From positions 1-64,000 of the forward strand of contig JAVBPC010000056.1 of assembly GCA_031549905.1 (NCBI GenBank): a DNA stretch of 64,000 bases, in the 5' to 3' direction. Shown here piece after piece: positions 43,292-51,707 of this stretch. Position numbers and translations under genes: made by a program. The notes under the pieces are model-generated. The model saw only the letters and a list, made by a program, of their open reading frames with translations, ran no database searches and was not told where the DNA came from. This DNA comes from Avichristensenella sp031549905 (GTDB taxonomy: Bacteria > Bacillota > Clostridia > Christensenellales > Aristaeellaceae). Positions within the stretch are counted from its first letter, which is position 1. Each line of letters opens with the position of its first letter.

Positions 43292-45671
43292 CGCGAACCT
43301 CCAGTGCGGAGGATGCCTCCTGCGGCGGCACGGGCAGCGGATGCCAGCGCGCGGGCCTTCTGGTCAGCGCCACGGCCAGCACCTCATCCACCGTTTCCAC
43401 GGTTTTGACGTGCATCTGCTCGCGGATTTTCGGGGGAATGTCATCCAGGTCGGGCTGGTTATCCTTGGGCAGCAGGATGTCGTCGATGCCCACGCGATGC
43501 GCGGCCAGCAGCTTTTCCTTGATGCCGCCGACGGGCAGCACCCGTCCGCGCAGCGTGATTTCGCCGGTCATCGCAAGGTCCTGCCGAAGCGGAATGCCCG
43601 TCAGCGCGCTCACCAGCGAGCACGTCAGCGTAACGCCCGCGGAGGGGCCATCCTTTGGCACCGCGCCTTCGGGCACGTGGATGTGCGTATCCAGCTCGCG
43701 GTGGAAATCGGGCGAAAGGCCGAACTCATCCGCGCGGGAGCGAACGTAGCTCATGGCGGCCCGGGCGCTTTCCTGCATCACATCGCCAAGCTGGCCGGTC
43801 AGCGTCAGGCTGCCGTTTCCGCGCATCACGGTGGTTTCCACCGCTAGCGTATCCCCACCGAACGGCGTGTACGCAAGGCCGCGCGCGACGCCGACCTCCG
43901 GCTGCGGGCGCACCATCTTCTGCCTGAACCGCGCCACGCCCAGGTACCCTTTCAGGTCGCCCTGCTGCACGGTGATGGTGGTGATGCCATCCTCCAATAT
44001 TTTGATGGCGGCCTTTCGCATGATCTGCGCCACCATGCGCTCCAGCTGGCGGACACCCGCCTCGCGCGTATAGCCGGAGATCACATCGCGCAGCACCTTG
44101 TCCGGGATGCGCACCGCCTGTTTCGCCAGGCCATGCGCGGTCAGCTGTTTGGGCACCAGATGGCGCTTTGCAATCAGTATTTTTTCTTCTTCCGTATAGC
44201 CGGGCAGGCGGATCAGCTCCATCCTGTCCAGCAGCGGGCCGGGGATATCCTCGGCAGTGTTGGCGGTGGTCAGAAACAGCACCTTCGACAGGTCGAATGG
44301 CAGCTCCAGGTAATGATCGCGGAAGCCCATGTTCTGCTCGCCGTCCAGCACCTCCAGCAGCGCCGCGCCGGGGTCTCCGTGCGCATCGTGGGATAGCTTG
44401 TCGATCTCATCAAACAGGAACACCGGGTTCAGCGTGCCCGCCTGCTTCAGGCCGTACAGCACGCGCCCGGGGATCGCGCCGATATAGGTGCGCCGGTGGC
44501 CGCGAATCTCCGCCTCGTCACGGACGCCGCCCAGCGACATCTGCGCGAAGGAGCGGCCCAGCGCCCTGGCAATAGAGCGCGCGATGGACGTTTTGCCCAC
44601 GCCCGGAGGCCCCACAAGGCACAGGATCGGCCCCTTGAGGTTCCCCTTTATCTGGCTGACGGCCAGGTATTCAAGGATGCGCTCCTTGACCTTCTCCAGC
44701 CCGTCATGGTCCTCATCCAGGATGCGGCGCGCGCGGCGAAGGTCCAGCTTGTCCTTGGTTTCCTTGCCCCACGGCAGCGCCAGAATCCAATCAAGATACG
44801 CACGGATGACGCCGCTTTCGGGCGATCCGGGCGCCAAGCGCGACAGGCGGCCCAGCTCGCGCTCGGCCTTTTCGCGCGCCTCGTCGTTCAGCTTCGCTTT
44901 GGCGATTTGCTCGCGCAGCATTTCAATTTCGCCGGTTTCGGTGTCGCCCAGCTCAGACTGGATGGCGCGAATCTGCTCGCGAAGGTAATAGTCCTTCTGG
45001 TTTTTCTCAATCTGCGCGCGGACGCGCTGCTGCACCTGCTTTTCGATGGCGGTCAGCTCCGCTTCGCGCGACAGGATGCCGCACAGCGTTTCAAGACGCT
45101 CGGCGACATCGGCAGTCTCCAGGATGCTCTGGCGGTCCTCAAAGCGCGTCAGCACGTTGGCGGCAATCAGGTCGGCCAGGTTGTTGGCATCCTCCATGTT
45201 CATCACGGCGGAGACCGTTTCCGGCGGAATGCGGCCGCTTGCCTGCGCGTATCTCTCAAAAAAGGCGCGCGTAGTGCGCATCAGCGCGGCCAGCTCCATG
45301 TCGTTTGCGCGCGATTGCGCGGGCAGCCGGCGCACGGACGCGATCAGGCAGGGCTCCGTTTCATCCAGCGAAATAAGCCGCGCCCTGTACAGCCCTTCCA
45401 CCAGCACGCGCACCGTGTCGCCCGGCAGCTTCAGCACCTGCTTGACCTGCGCAACCGTCCCCACCGGGTAAAGGGATGTTATCTCCGGATCATCCTCGGC
45501 GGCATCCCGCTGCGCGACCAGGAACACCTGCTGATCCTCGACCAGCACGCGTTCCAGCGCGGCAAGCGATTTCGCCCGCCCCACATCAAAGTGAAGCACC
45601 ATGTATGGAAACACCATCAGCTCGCGCAATGGCAGCGCGGGCAGGCGTTCTTTCTGGGTTTTATTCGGCAA
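43281..45671 (-). CDS. lonA: ATP-dependent protease La (LonA)
   Basis: 796-residue cytoplasmic protease. N-terminal LAN domain (LPALPLRELMVFPYMVLHF), coiled-coil region, AAA+ module with GPPGVGKTSIARSIA and VFLFDEIDKLS, and the Ser-Lys protease domain with the catalytic Ser in PKDGPSAGVTLTCSLVSALT and Lys in GGIKEKLLAAHR. The start is TTG, eight bases after AGGAGG; no ATG lies near. The weak codon may limit Lon level. It lies downstream of lonB on the same strand with its own promoter. Confidence 0.96.
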   Translation of the reverse strand: MPNKTQKERLPALPLRELMVFPYMVLHFDVGRAKSLAALERVLVEDQQVFLVAQRDAAEDDPEITSLYPVGTVAQVKQVLKLPGDTVRVLVEGLYRARLISLDETEPCLIASVRRLPAQSRANDMELAALMRTTRAFFERYAQASGRIPPETVSAVMNMEDANNLADLIAANVLTRFEDRQSILETADVAERLETLCGILSREAELTAIEKQVQQRVRAQIEKNQKDYYLREQIRAIQSELGDTETGEIEMLREQIAKAKLNDEAREKAERELGRLSRLAPGSPESGVIRAYLDWILALPWGKETKDKLDLRRARRILDEDHDGLEKVKERILEYLAVSQIKGNLKGPILCLVGPPGVGKTSIARSIARALGRSFAQMSLGGVRDEAEIRGHRRTYIGAIPGRVLYGLKQAGTLNPVFLFDEIDKLSHDAHGDPGAALLEVLDGEQNMGFRDHYLELPFDLSKVLFLTTANTAEDIPGPLLDRMELIRLPGYTEEEKILIAKRHLVPKQLTAHGLAKQAVRIPDKVLRDVISGYTREAGVRQLERMVAQIMRKAAIKILEDGITTITVQQGDLKGYLGVARFRQKMVRPQPEVGVARGLAYTPFGGDTLAVETTVMRGNGSLTLTGQLGDVMQESARAAMSYVRSRADEFGLSPDFHRELDTHIHVPEGAVPKDGPSAGVTLTCSLVSALTGIPLRQDLAMTGEITLRGRVLPVGGIKEKLLAAHRVGIDDILLPKDNQPDLDDIPPKIREQMHVKTVETVDEVLAVALTRRPARWHPLPVPPQEASSALEVRDGH

Positions 45672-45722
45672 CGTTTTTTCCTCCTGTGTTGTACCTTGGG
45701 TGTGTACTTTGGGTGTATCTAC

Positions 45723-45752
45723 ATTATACAGGGAATGTCAAGACGTGTACAA
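45723..45752 (-). promoter_or_regulatory. Possible lonA promoter with a downstream direct repeat
   Basis: Minus strand: TTGTAC (45747-45752), 18 bases, TATAAT (45723-45728). Between the -10 and the ribosome site lies a direct repeat, on the plus strand TTGGGTGTGTAC then TTTGGGTGTATC (about 45696-45719), which could bind a regulator. It does not match the CtsR or CIRCE heat-shock operators. Confidence 0.5.
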
Positions 45753-45761
45753 GGGGGACGC

Positions 45762-45945
45762 AAAGGGGCTTTGCCCCTTTGATCCCTACCAGAGGACTTC
45801 GCCCTCTGGACTCCCATCTTTTTCGCTTCACAGCGGGCAAGGTTTAATGTTTTTCCTTCCCCACACAAATGGCTTTTCTTTGCTTCTTTTTTGGCGGCGC
45901 GAATTCGAAGATATCGCGCCATAGAGGGATTTCGCCAGAAATCCT
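45762..45945. repeat. Palindrome array and dispersed-repeat copy between lonB and lonA
   Basis: Hairpins 45762-45780 (AAAGGGGC/GCCCCTTT) and 45789-45809 (CCAGAGG/CCTCTGG), then a full copy of the dispersed repeat at 45896-45945 (GGCGCGAATTCGAAGATATCGCGCC followed by GGATTTC/GAAATCC; long motif given by position only). The 317-bp gap has no gene. Confidence 0.65.
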
Positions 45946-45988
45946 TTCCTCTCTCTGAAAAGAAAGAAGACGTTCCTCCCCCGTTCCC

Positions 45989-47653
45989 CTACTGCCCCTC
46001 TCCCAGTGCGGCCAGCGGCTCCAGCCCCGCGCTGGGCACGCTCGGGCGCTCCTCGGCTTCTTCCACGCGCATGTGGGATAGGGCTTCTTCCAGTGTCGCA
46101 ACCGGAATGACCGTAATGCCAAAGTCGGAGAAGCGCTCCAGCCAGTTGTCCCTTGGAATGAGAACGCGGGTCAGGCCGGCGCGGCGTGCGGCTTCTATTT
46201 TGGCCGGAACGCCGCCTACGGGGTGCACCTCGCCGCGCACGCCGACCTCGCCGGTGAGGGCGGTCGCGCCATCCACGGCGGTGTGGGTCAGCGCGGAACT
46301 TGCAGCGGCGGCCATCGCAACACCGGCAGAGGGGCCGTCTACCGGCGCGCCGCCGGGAAAGTTGATGTGCAGATCATATTCATCCACCGGCAGACCCATA
46401 CGGCGCAGCAACGTCAGCACGTTCTCGGCGGAAGCGCGGGCCATGCTCTTCCTGCGCAGGCGGTGGCCGGTCTGGCCCATTTCCTCTTCATCCACAATGC
46501 CGGTGACGGTTACGCGGCCCTGACCCGGCGTGGCGACGGCTTCGATATCCATCACCGCGCCCTGATGTCCGCCGTATACGGCAAGCCCATGCACGCGGCC
46601 CACAGCGGGGGCGGTCAGCGCGCGCTGTTCGGGGCGGGCGGCGTAATGGCCGCTATCGACAACCCACTCCACATCGGCGCGGGTGACCATCTTGCGCTCT
46701 TCCAGCTGCGCGACGCCGGCGGCCATCTGCACGATGTTGACGGCCTCACGCCCGCAGCCGGCATACTGCCCGACCAGCTTTGCCTCTTTCGCATCCATCA
46801 AAAAGCCGGAACGCTCGGCCGCGCCCGCGGCGATCCTAGCAACCTCTTCAGGCTCCAGCTGGCGGAAGAAGATCTCCATGCAGCGCGAACGCAGCGCTGG
46901 CGGCAGCGATTCAGGGCTGGCGGTGGTCGCTCCGACCAGGCGGAAATCGGCGGGAAGGCCGTTTTTGAAAATTTCATGGATATGGCGCGGCACATGCGAA
47001 TCATCCGGGTTATAATAAGCCGACTCGAAGCGGACTTTGCGGTCCTCCAGCACTTTGAGCAGCTTGTTCATCTGCACGGGGTGCAGCTCGCCGATTTCAT
47101 CCAGGAACAGCACGCCGCCGTGCGCCCGGGTGACCGCGCCGGGCTTGGGCTGCGGCACGCCGCTGACGCCAAGCGGGCCTGCGCCCTGGTAGATGGGATC
47201 GTGCACGCTGCCCAGCAGCGGGTCGGCGATGGCGCGCTCATCAAAGCGAACGCAGGTGGCGTCCATCTCGATAAACGGCGCATCCTTGAGGAACGGCGTG
47301 CCGGGCGTCACTTTCGCCGATTCCAGCACAAGCCGCGCCGCGCAGGTTTTTCCGATGCCCGGAGGCCCATAGATGAGGACATGCTGCGGGTTCGGCCCGC
47401 ACAAAATCGCTTTGAGGGCGCGGATGCCCTCCTCCTGGCCAATGATATCCTCGAAGCGCTGTGGGCGTACGCGCTCCGCAAGCGGCTCCGACAGCCGGAT
47501 CGCGCGCAGTTTTTGCAGCTTTTCAAGCTCCATGCCGCTGCGGCGGCTGCCCTGCGGCTCGGTCGCCTGTTTTTCCTTGCGAAGCTGTTTGTAGAAGTAT
47601 ACGCCCATGATACAGGTGACCGTTAGCTGTAACAGAATCAGTACGAAAGACAT
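45989..47653 (-). CDS. lonB: ATP-dependent protease LonB (sporulation type)
   Basis: 554-residue membrane-tethered Lon relative. One N-terminal transmembrane helix (FVLILLQLTVTCIMGVYFY) replaces the LAN domain. AAA+ motifs follow: YGPPGIGKTCAARLVLE and GGVLFLDEIGELHPVQMNKLL, then a protease domain with catalytic Ser in GGAPVDGPSAGVAMAA and Lys in GGVPAKIEAARRA. In B. subtilis lonB is made in the forespore under sigma-F, so its presence hints that this organism forms spores. GGGAGG lies eight bases before the ATG. Confidence 0.93.
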   Translation of the reverse strand: MSFVLILLQLTVTCIMGVYFYKQLRKEKQATEPQGSRRSGMELEKLQKLRAIRLSEPLAERVRPQRFEDIIGQEEGIRALKAILCGPNPQHVLIYGPPGIGKTCAARLVLESAKVTPGTPFLKDAPFIEMDATCVRFDERAIADPLLGSVHDPIYQGAGPLGVSGVPQPKPGAVTRAHGGVLFLDEIGELHPVQMNKLLKVLEDRKVRFESAYYNPDDSHVPRHIHEIFKNGLPADFRLVGATTASPESLPPALRSRCMEIFFRQLEPEEVARIAAGAAERSGFLMDAKEAKLVGQYAGCGREAVNIVQMAAGVAQLEERKMVTRADVEWVVDSGHYAARPEQRALTAPAVGRVHGLAVYGGHQGAVMDIEAVATPGQGRVTVTGIVDEEEMGQTGHRLRRKSMARASAENVLTLLRRMGLPVDEYDLHINFPGGAPVDGPSAGVAMAAAASSALTHTAVDGATALTGEVGVRGEVHPVGGVPAKIEAARRAGLTRVLIPRDNWLERFSDFGITVIPVATLEEALSHMRVEEAEERPSVPSAGLEPLAALGEGQ

Positions 47654-47683
47654 CCTTCTTCCCTCCCTATGCCTTGTAATTTT

Positions 47684-47849
47684 TAAGGCAATACCGCATA
47701 GATGGTGAGCACGCCGGCGGTGTGGATTTTTGACCAGGTGCGCTTGCGAAGACCGAAGGCGTAGCAGCGCTACGTCGAGTGTTTTCGCAAACGTGCATGG
47801 GCGAAAAGCCGCCCGCCCGCGTGTTTGACATCTGTGTGGTATTGCCTTA
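47684..47849. mobile_element. TA-bounded hairpin element, family 2 (166 bp)
   Basis: Begins TAAGGCAATACCGCATAGATG and ends with its inverted form (CATCTGTGTGGTATTGCCTTA; 21-base ends given by position 47684-47704 and 47829-47849). Its centre GGCGTAGCAGCGCTACG is shared with family 1, although the ends differ. It occupies most of the gap upstream of lonB. Non-coding. Confidence 0.7.
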
Positions 47850-47949
47850 GCATGGCTTTTGGCAAAGGGTTGATACGGATTGCGGATGGAAAATAATGCG
47901 AGAAAAAAAGCTCCCCGCCGTCTCTGGCGGGGAGCCGCAAGTTTTTTTA

Positions 47950-49359
47950 TTACGGGGCCGGAACAACAGCCGGGGTCTCATCGGCAGCCGGCGCGCCTTC
48001 CGTGGATTCAGCCGTTTCGGGCGTTTCCACGATAACCGCAAGGCGCCAGTTGTAGGTGACCGATTCAGCGGTGGCAACAAACGCGTAGCGCAGGCTGGTC
48101 GCGCCGGGGACATCCACCCAGCCGTTGCCATCGTTGTAGCGCCACTGGAACGTGACCGGAATGTTGTCAAACCCGCTCAGTTCGCCCCACACCTCGATGA
48201 TGTCGCCTTCGACAATCCAGGAATCCTGTGAATGCGAGGAATACACGCGCACGCTGCAGCTATCCAGATTGTACACGGGCGCTTCAACGATTTCTTCTTC
48301 GCCGTCTTCTTCGCCGTCACCCAGGTCGGTCAGATCGATTCCGTCGTCTTCTTCGCCGTCGCCAAGGTCGGTCAGGTCGATTCCGTCATCTTCTTCGCCG
48401 TCGCCAAGGCCGGTCAGGTCGATTCCGTCATCTTCTTCGCCGTCACCCAGGTCGGTCAGGTCGATTCCGTCGTCTTCTTCGCCGTCGCCAAGGCCGATCA
48501 GGTCGATTCCGTCGTCTTCCTCGCCGTCGCCGCCAAGGTCAATCAGGTCGATCTCATCGTCATCATCCACGATAATGATATCGAGGAAGCTGTACCCGGA
48601 TGCCGGAATGTTCTCGCCGGAGGCCAGCTGTTCCAGTGTGAACTCCTCATCCGAACCTTCCATGCTGATCGTATACCCCAGACCCAGCACGAAATCAACA
48701 ACCTCGTTGCTGCTGACGCCGCCGCCGTTCCAGAAGTCGCTCTCCAAATCGATCGCGGCAACATCCTCGGGCATTTCATCGCGGGCAAACATTGCGCGCA
48801 GGAACAGGTCGCAGCTGATGGGCATGCTGAAATCATACGGCAGCCACTCATGCGCATAAATGTTGAACCAGTACTGGAAAGTATACCCTTCCATTTCAGG
48901 GGTAAAGTCCGGGTTTTCCACAAGCAGGCCCTCTTCCACTTCGGAAATGAAGTAGGGCGTGTCATTGCTGGAAAGGAAAGACACTAGATACACGGACTTG
49001 GACGGGCGCATCGCCTTTTGATCGGCCTGATCCCCTTCCGACATCGCAAAGAAGAACCCCGCCCCGTGCGCGTTTGCCGACTCGGGGTTGGCTGTGGGCG
49101 CAGGGGTCGGCGCGTGGGTAGGTTCAGCGACAGGCGCCTGGGTAGGCGCGGGCGCTTCTTCATGATGCACCGGCGCATCCGTAGGCGCGGGTACTTCCGC
49201 GGGCGCGGGGTCGACAACGATTGTATCCTCACCGCCGCCCACGTTGATGACGCCCTCTTCACCCAGCACGGCGCCGGGCACAGTCCACAGGCACAAAAGC
49301 CCAATCGCCAGCGCGAGGCACATCAGTCTGGACCGCATAGATTTCTGCTTATTGATCAT
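47950..49359 (-). CDS. Secreted acidic repeat protein with InlB-type B-repeat and Ig-like end
   Basis: The ATG at 49359 follows GGAGGG and starts a signal peptide (RLMCLALAIGLLCLWTVPGAV). The 469-residue protein has a Pro/Ala/Thr linker (~40-85, APTQAPVAEPTHAPTPAP), a segment resembling an InlB/Flg_new B-repeat (~120-170, GYTFQYWFNIYAHEW..SCDLFLRAMF), a run of near-identical 14-residue acidic repeats (GDGEEDDGIDLTDL) at about residues 278-352, and an Ig-like end (VTFQWRYNDGNGWVDVPGA). No sortase motif or C-terminal membrane helix is seen. Probably extracellular or wall-associated; the acidic repeats may bind Ca2+ (inference). Confidence 0.8.
   Translation of the reverse strand: MINKQKSMRSRLMCLALAIGLLCLWTVPGAVLGEEGVINVGGGEDTIVVDPAPAEVPAPTDAPVHHEEAPAPTQAPVAEPTHAPTPAPTANPESANAHGAGFFFAMSEGDQADQKAMRPSKSVYLVSFLSSNDTPYFISEVEEGLLVENPDFTPEMEGYTFQYWFNIYAHEWLPYDFSMPISCDLFLRAMFARDEMPEDVAAIDLESDFWNGGGVSSNEVVDFVLGLGYTISMEGSDEEFTLEQLASGENIPASGYSFLDIIIVDDDDEIDLIDLGGDGEEDDGIDLIGLGDGEEDDGIDLTDLGDGEEDDGIDLTGLGDGEEDDGIDLTDLGDGEEDDGIDLTDLGDGEEDGEEEIVEAPVYNLDSCSVRVYSSHSQDSWIVEGDIIEVWGELSGFDNIPVTFQWRYNDGNGWVDVPGATSLRYAFVATAESVTYNWRLAVIVETPETAESTEGAPAADETPAVVPAP
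48310..48531 (-). repeat. 42-bp tandem repeat inside the acidic protein gene
   Basis: Five complete 42-bp units and partial flanking ones, each encoding GDGEEDDGIDL plus TDL, TGL or IGL. The DNA copies are almost identical (CTTCTTCGCCGTCGCC recurs on the plus strand), so copy number can vary by slippage. Confidence 0.85.
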
Positions 49360-49391
49360 AATTACCCTCCATACCATTGAGGCTAGATCAC

Positions 49392-49425
49392 AGTATACTA
49401 CTTTAGGATTACATTCTGGTTACAT
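49392..49425 (-). promoter_or_regulatory. Activator-type promoter with 11-bp direct repeat
   Basis: Minus-strand -10 TATACT (49392-49397) has no good -35. Instead, on the plus strand, TTACAT occurs at 49409-49414 and again at 49420-49425, exactly 11 bp apart, covering the -35 region. Such direct repeats are typical sites of OmpR/PhoB-type response regulators. Confidence 0.5.
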
Positions 49426-49457
49426 TTCCCAAGTTGTTTCGCATGTTTCGTGTTCTC

Positions 49458-49486
49458 TTGCGCGACCGGCCGGCAGCATGTACAAT
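49458..49486 (+). promoter_or_regulatory. Promoter of the dnaD-dnaI operon
   Basis: TTGCGC (49458-49463), 17 bases, TACAAT (49481-49486). AAAGGAAG ribosome site precedes the ATG at 49534. Confidence 0.65.
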
Positions 49487-49533
49487 ACGGTTAGCGAATC
49501 TGCGAATTCGCGCCCTTCAAAGGAAGTGATTTC

Positions 49534-50733
49534 ATGGCCCTGTTCGGCTTTGCTGACCCGTACGCGATGTTTGACGTAACGCCGGTGGAAAATCTTTTCA
49601 TTCAGGAGTACATGCTACGCGCGGATGGGGAGTTTGTCAAGGTATACCTATACGGGCTGATGCAGTGTTATCATCCGGTGGAAAGCGCATCCCTAAAAAC
49701 GATGGCGAAAGACCTGGCGATGGAAGAAAGCCGGGTGGAAAACGCGTTTACTTACTGGGAAAGGATGGGCCTGGTGCGCCGTATTTCCGACAATCCGATA
49801 AAATACGCGTACACCAACCTAAAGCAGGCGCAGCTGATGCAGGCGCGCGATGACGACGGGCTGTACCGTTACGCGGACTTCAACAAGGCGCTGCAGGCGC
49901 AGTTCGGCGCGGACAGGCTTCTGCATCCGCAGGATTTCTACCATGTGTACGACTGGATCGAGGGGCTTCGGCTGCCGGAAGAGGCGGTGCTGATGCTGGT
50001 ATCAGGCCAGATCAAGGTGCGCGGCAAGAAATTCCTGTTCAAATCACTGGACCGCACCGCGCGCGAATGGTCCGAGGCGGGCGTAACCACAATCCAGGAT
50101 GCCGAAAACATGCTGCGCGAAAACACCGAGCATTTCATCGGCCTGAAAGAAGTGTACAAAAAGCTGGGCAAGCGCCACGCCATTTCCGAGCCGGATGAGG
50201 CGCTGTACGACAAATGGGCGCGCGTGTGGGGGTTTGACCAGGAAACAATCCTGGCCGCGTGCGAAGAGACCACAAAGGGCACGCCGACCACCGCGTACTT
50301 GAACGGCATATTGGAAAGAATGCACCAGGAAGGCCTGCGCAGCCGGGAGGCGCTGAGGGGCGACCTGAGGCGCGACGCCGATGTCAAGGAATTGCTGCGC
50401 GCGCTGGGCATGCGCGGTACATCCCCCACGGCGGACAGCCTGACGCTGCTGGACGGGTTCCTTAACGCGGGCTTTGAACGGGAAACGATCGCGCTGGCCG
50501 CCGCGCGGGTGGCGCGCAAGGGCGGCAAGCTGGATGCGCTGCAAAAAACGCTGAATATATGGAAGGAAGCGGGCGCGCTGACGGTAGAGGCGGCCAACGC
50601 CTACCTGGCGCAGGTGGATGCCGGGCGCGGCGCGCCTAACCAGCCGCGCGGCGGAAGGCCAAACCAGGCGCTGAACTACCCCCAGCATGAATACACGCGG
50701 GATGAGCTGCAGAAGCTTTTTGAGGTGATTTGA
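49534..50733 (+). CDS. DnaD/DnaB-type replication initiation protein
   Basis: 399-residue protein with an N-terminal winged-helix part (FIQEYMLRADGEFVKVYLYGL) and two DnaD (DDBH2) domains, at ~125-210 (FYHVYDWIEGLRLPEEAVLMLV) and ~220-290 (YDKWARVWGFDQETILAACEET..TTAYLNGILERMH). This layout is like DnaB of B. subtilis or DnaD-like proteins of Clostridia, which load the helicase at the origin together with DnaI. The adjacent, overlapping dnaI-like gene supports that role. It is not near any visible origin. Confidence 0.87.
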   Translation: MALFGFADPYAMFDVTPVENLFIQEYMLRADGEFVKVYLYGLMQCYHPVESASLKTMAKDLAMEESRVENAFTYWERMGLVRRISDNPIKYAYTNLKQAQLMQARDDDGLYRYADFNKALQAQFGADRLLHPQDFYHVYDWIEGLRLPEEAVLMLVSGQIKVRGKKFLFKSLDRTAREWSEAGVTTIQDAENMLRENTEHFIGLKEVYKKLGKRHAISEPDEALYDKWARVWGFDQETILAACEETTKGTPTTAYLNGILERMHQEGLRSREALRGDLRRDADVKELLRALGMRGTSPTADSLTLLDGFLNAGFERETIALAAARVARKGGKLDALQKTLNIWKEAGALTVEAANAYLAQVDAGRGAPNQPRGGRPNQALNYPQHEYTRDELQKLFEVI

Positions 50734-51707
50734 TGACGGATACGGGGCGCATATTGCAGCAGGAATATGAGGCGCGGCGCGCGGAAAACCGGCGCCAGGA
50801 GGCCATCCGGCGCGAGGAGGCAACGCGGCGGGACCCCTTGATCGGCGCGCTGCTGGACCAAAGGGTGGAGGTGTTCTCCGCCGCGGCGAAGGAGGCATTC
50901 GCAAGCCCCGCGCAGGCGATGGAAATTTCCGAAAGGCTTTCGGCGCGCATCAAGGCATTGCAGGCGGATCTTCGCGCCCGCCTTGCCCTGAGTGGGCTGC
51001 CCGAAGATTACTTGCAGCCGGTAGCGCAGTGCCCCGACTGCCGCGATACCGGGTTTGTGGGCGAACCCATCCAGGAAAGATGCCACTGCTACCTGCGCCG
51101 CCAGCGTGAGCTGAACATGCAAAGCCGCGATAACGGCCTGAACCCGCTGGAAACCTTCGAGGCGTTTGACGCAAATGTATACCAGGATACCCTCGTGCCT
51201 GGCACGCCGTACACGCAGCGCACCTTCATGCTGCGCCTGCGCGAGCGGTGCGAGGAATACGCCGTGAAGTATCCCGGAAACGAGCGCTGCAACCTGGCCT
51301 TCTTCGGCAAAAGCGGCCTTGGCAAAACGTATCTGCTCAACTGCGTGGGCAACCGCCTGCGCGATAACGGGCATGAGGTGCTCAAGATCACCGCGTATCA
51401 GATGACCGAAAGGATGCGCGCCGCCATATTCGACCGCGACCCGGATGCGTTTTCGGCGCTGCTGACGGTGCCGCTGCTAATCCTGGATGATCTGGGCGCG
51501 GAGCCGGTCATCCCAAACATCACCGTGGAGCAGCTGTTTACGCTGCTCAATGAGCGGGCAGCACAGGGGCTGCCGCTGCTGATCTCCAGCAACCTTGCCA
51601 TGGAACAGCTGCGCGAGCGCTACGGTGACCGCGTGTTTTCGCGCCTGATGGATACGCGCTGCACCGCGCTGATCCAGTTTATCGGAAAAGATGTGAGGCT
51701 GGCATGA
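50733..51707 (+). CDS. dnaI: Helicase loader ATPase (DnaI/DnaC family)
   Basis: 324-residue AAA+ protein that delivers the replicative helicase to DNA. N-terminal coiled coil (RRAENRRQEAIRREEATRR), a Cys cluster CPDCRDTGF..ERCHC that resembles the zinc-binding helicase-interaction domain, Walker A FFGKSGLGKTYLLN, Walker B LILDDLGAE and sensor 1 LLISSNL. The ATG at 50733 shares a base with the dnaD stop (TGATG) and has GAGGTGA upstream; an in-frame TTG lies one codon earlier. Confidence 0.9.
   Translation: MTDTGRILQQEYEARRAENRRQEAIRREEATRRDPLIGALLDQRVEVFSAAAKEAFASPAQAMEISERLSARIKALQADLRARLALSGLPEDYLQPVAQCPDCRDTGFVGEPIQERCHCYLRRQRELNMQSRDNGLNPLETFEAFDANVYQDTLVPGTPYTQRTFMLRLRERCEEYAVKYPGNERCNLAFFGKSGLGKTYLLNCVGNRLRDNGHEVLKITAYQMTERMRAAIFDRDPDAFSALLTVPLLILDDLGAEPVIPNITVEQLFTLLNERAAQGLPLLISSNLAMEQLRERYGDRVFSRLMDTRCTALIQFIGKDVRLA

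Noticed and set aside
45690..45720. CtsR or CIRCE heat-shock operator before lonA
   Set aside because: Neither the CtsR heptad GGTCAAA nor the CIRCE inverted repeat is present.
44496..45782. A 428-codon plus-strand open frame opposite lonA
   Set aside because: Antisense to intact Lon motifs; composition typical of a GC-rich shadow frame.
48310..48531. CRISPR array
   Set aside because: The 42-bp units are tandem without spacers and encode an in-frame acidic peptide.
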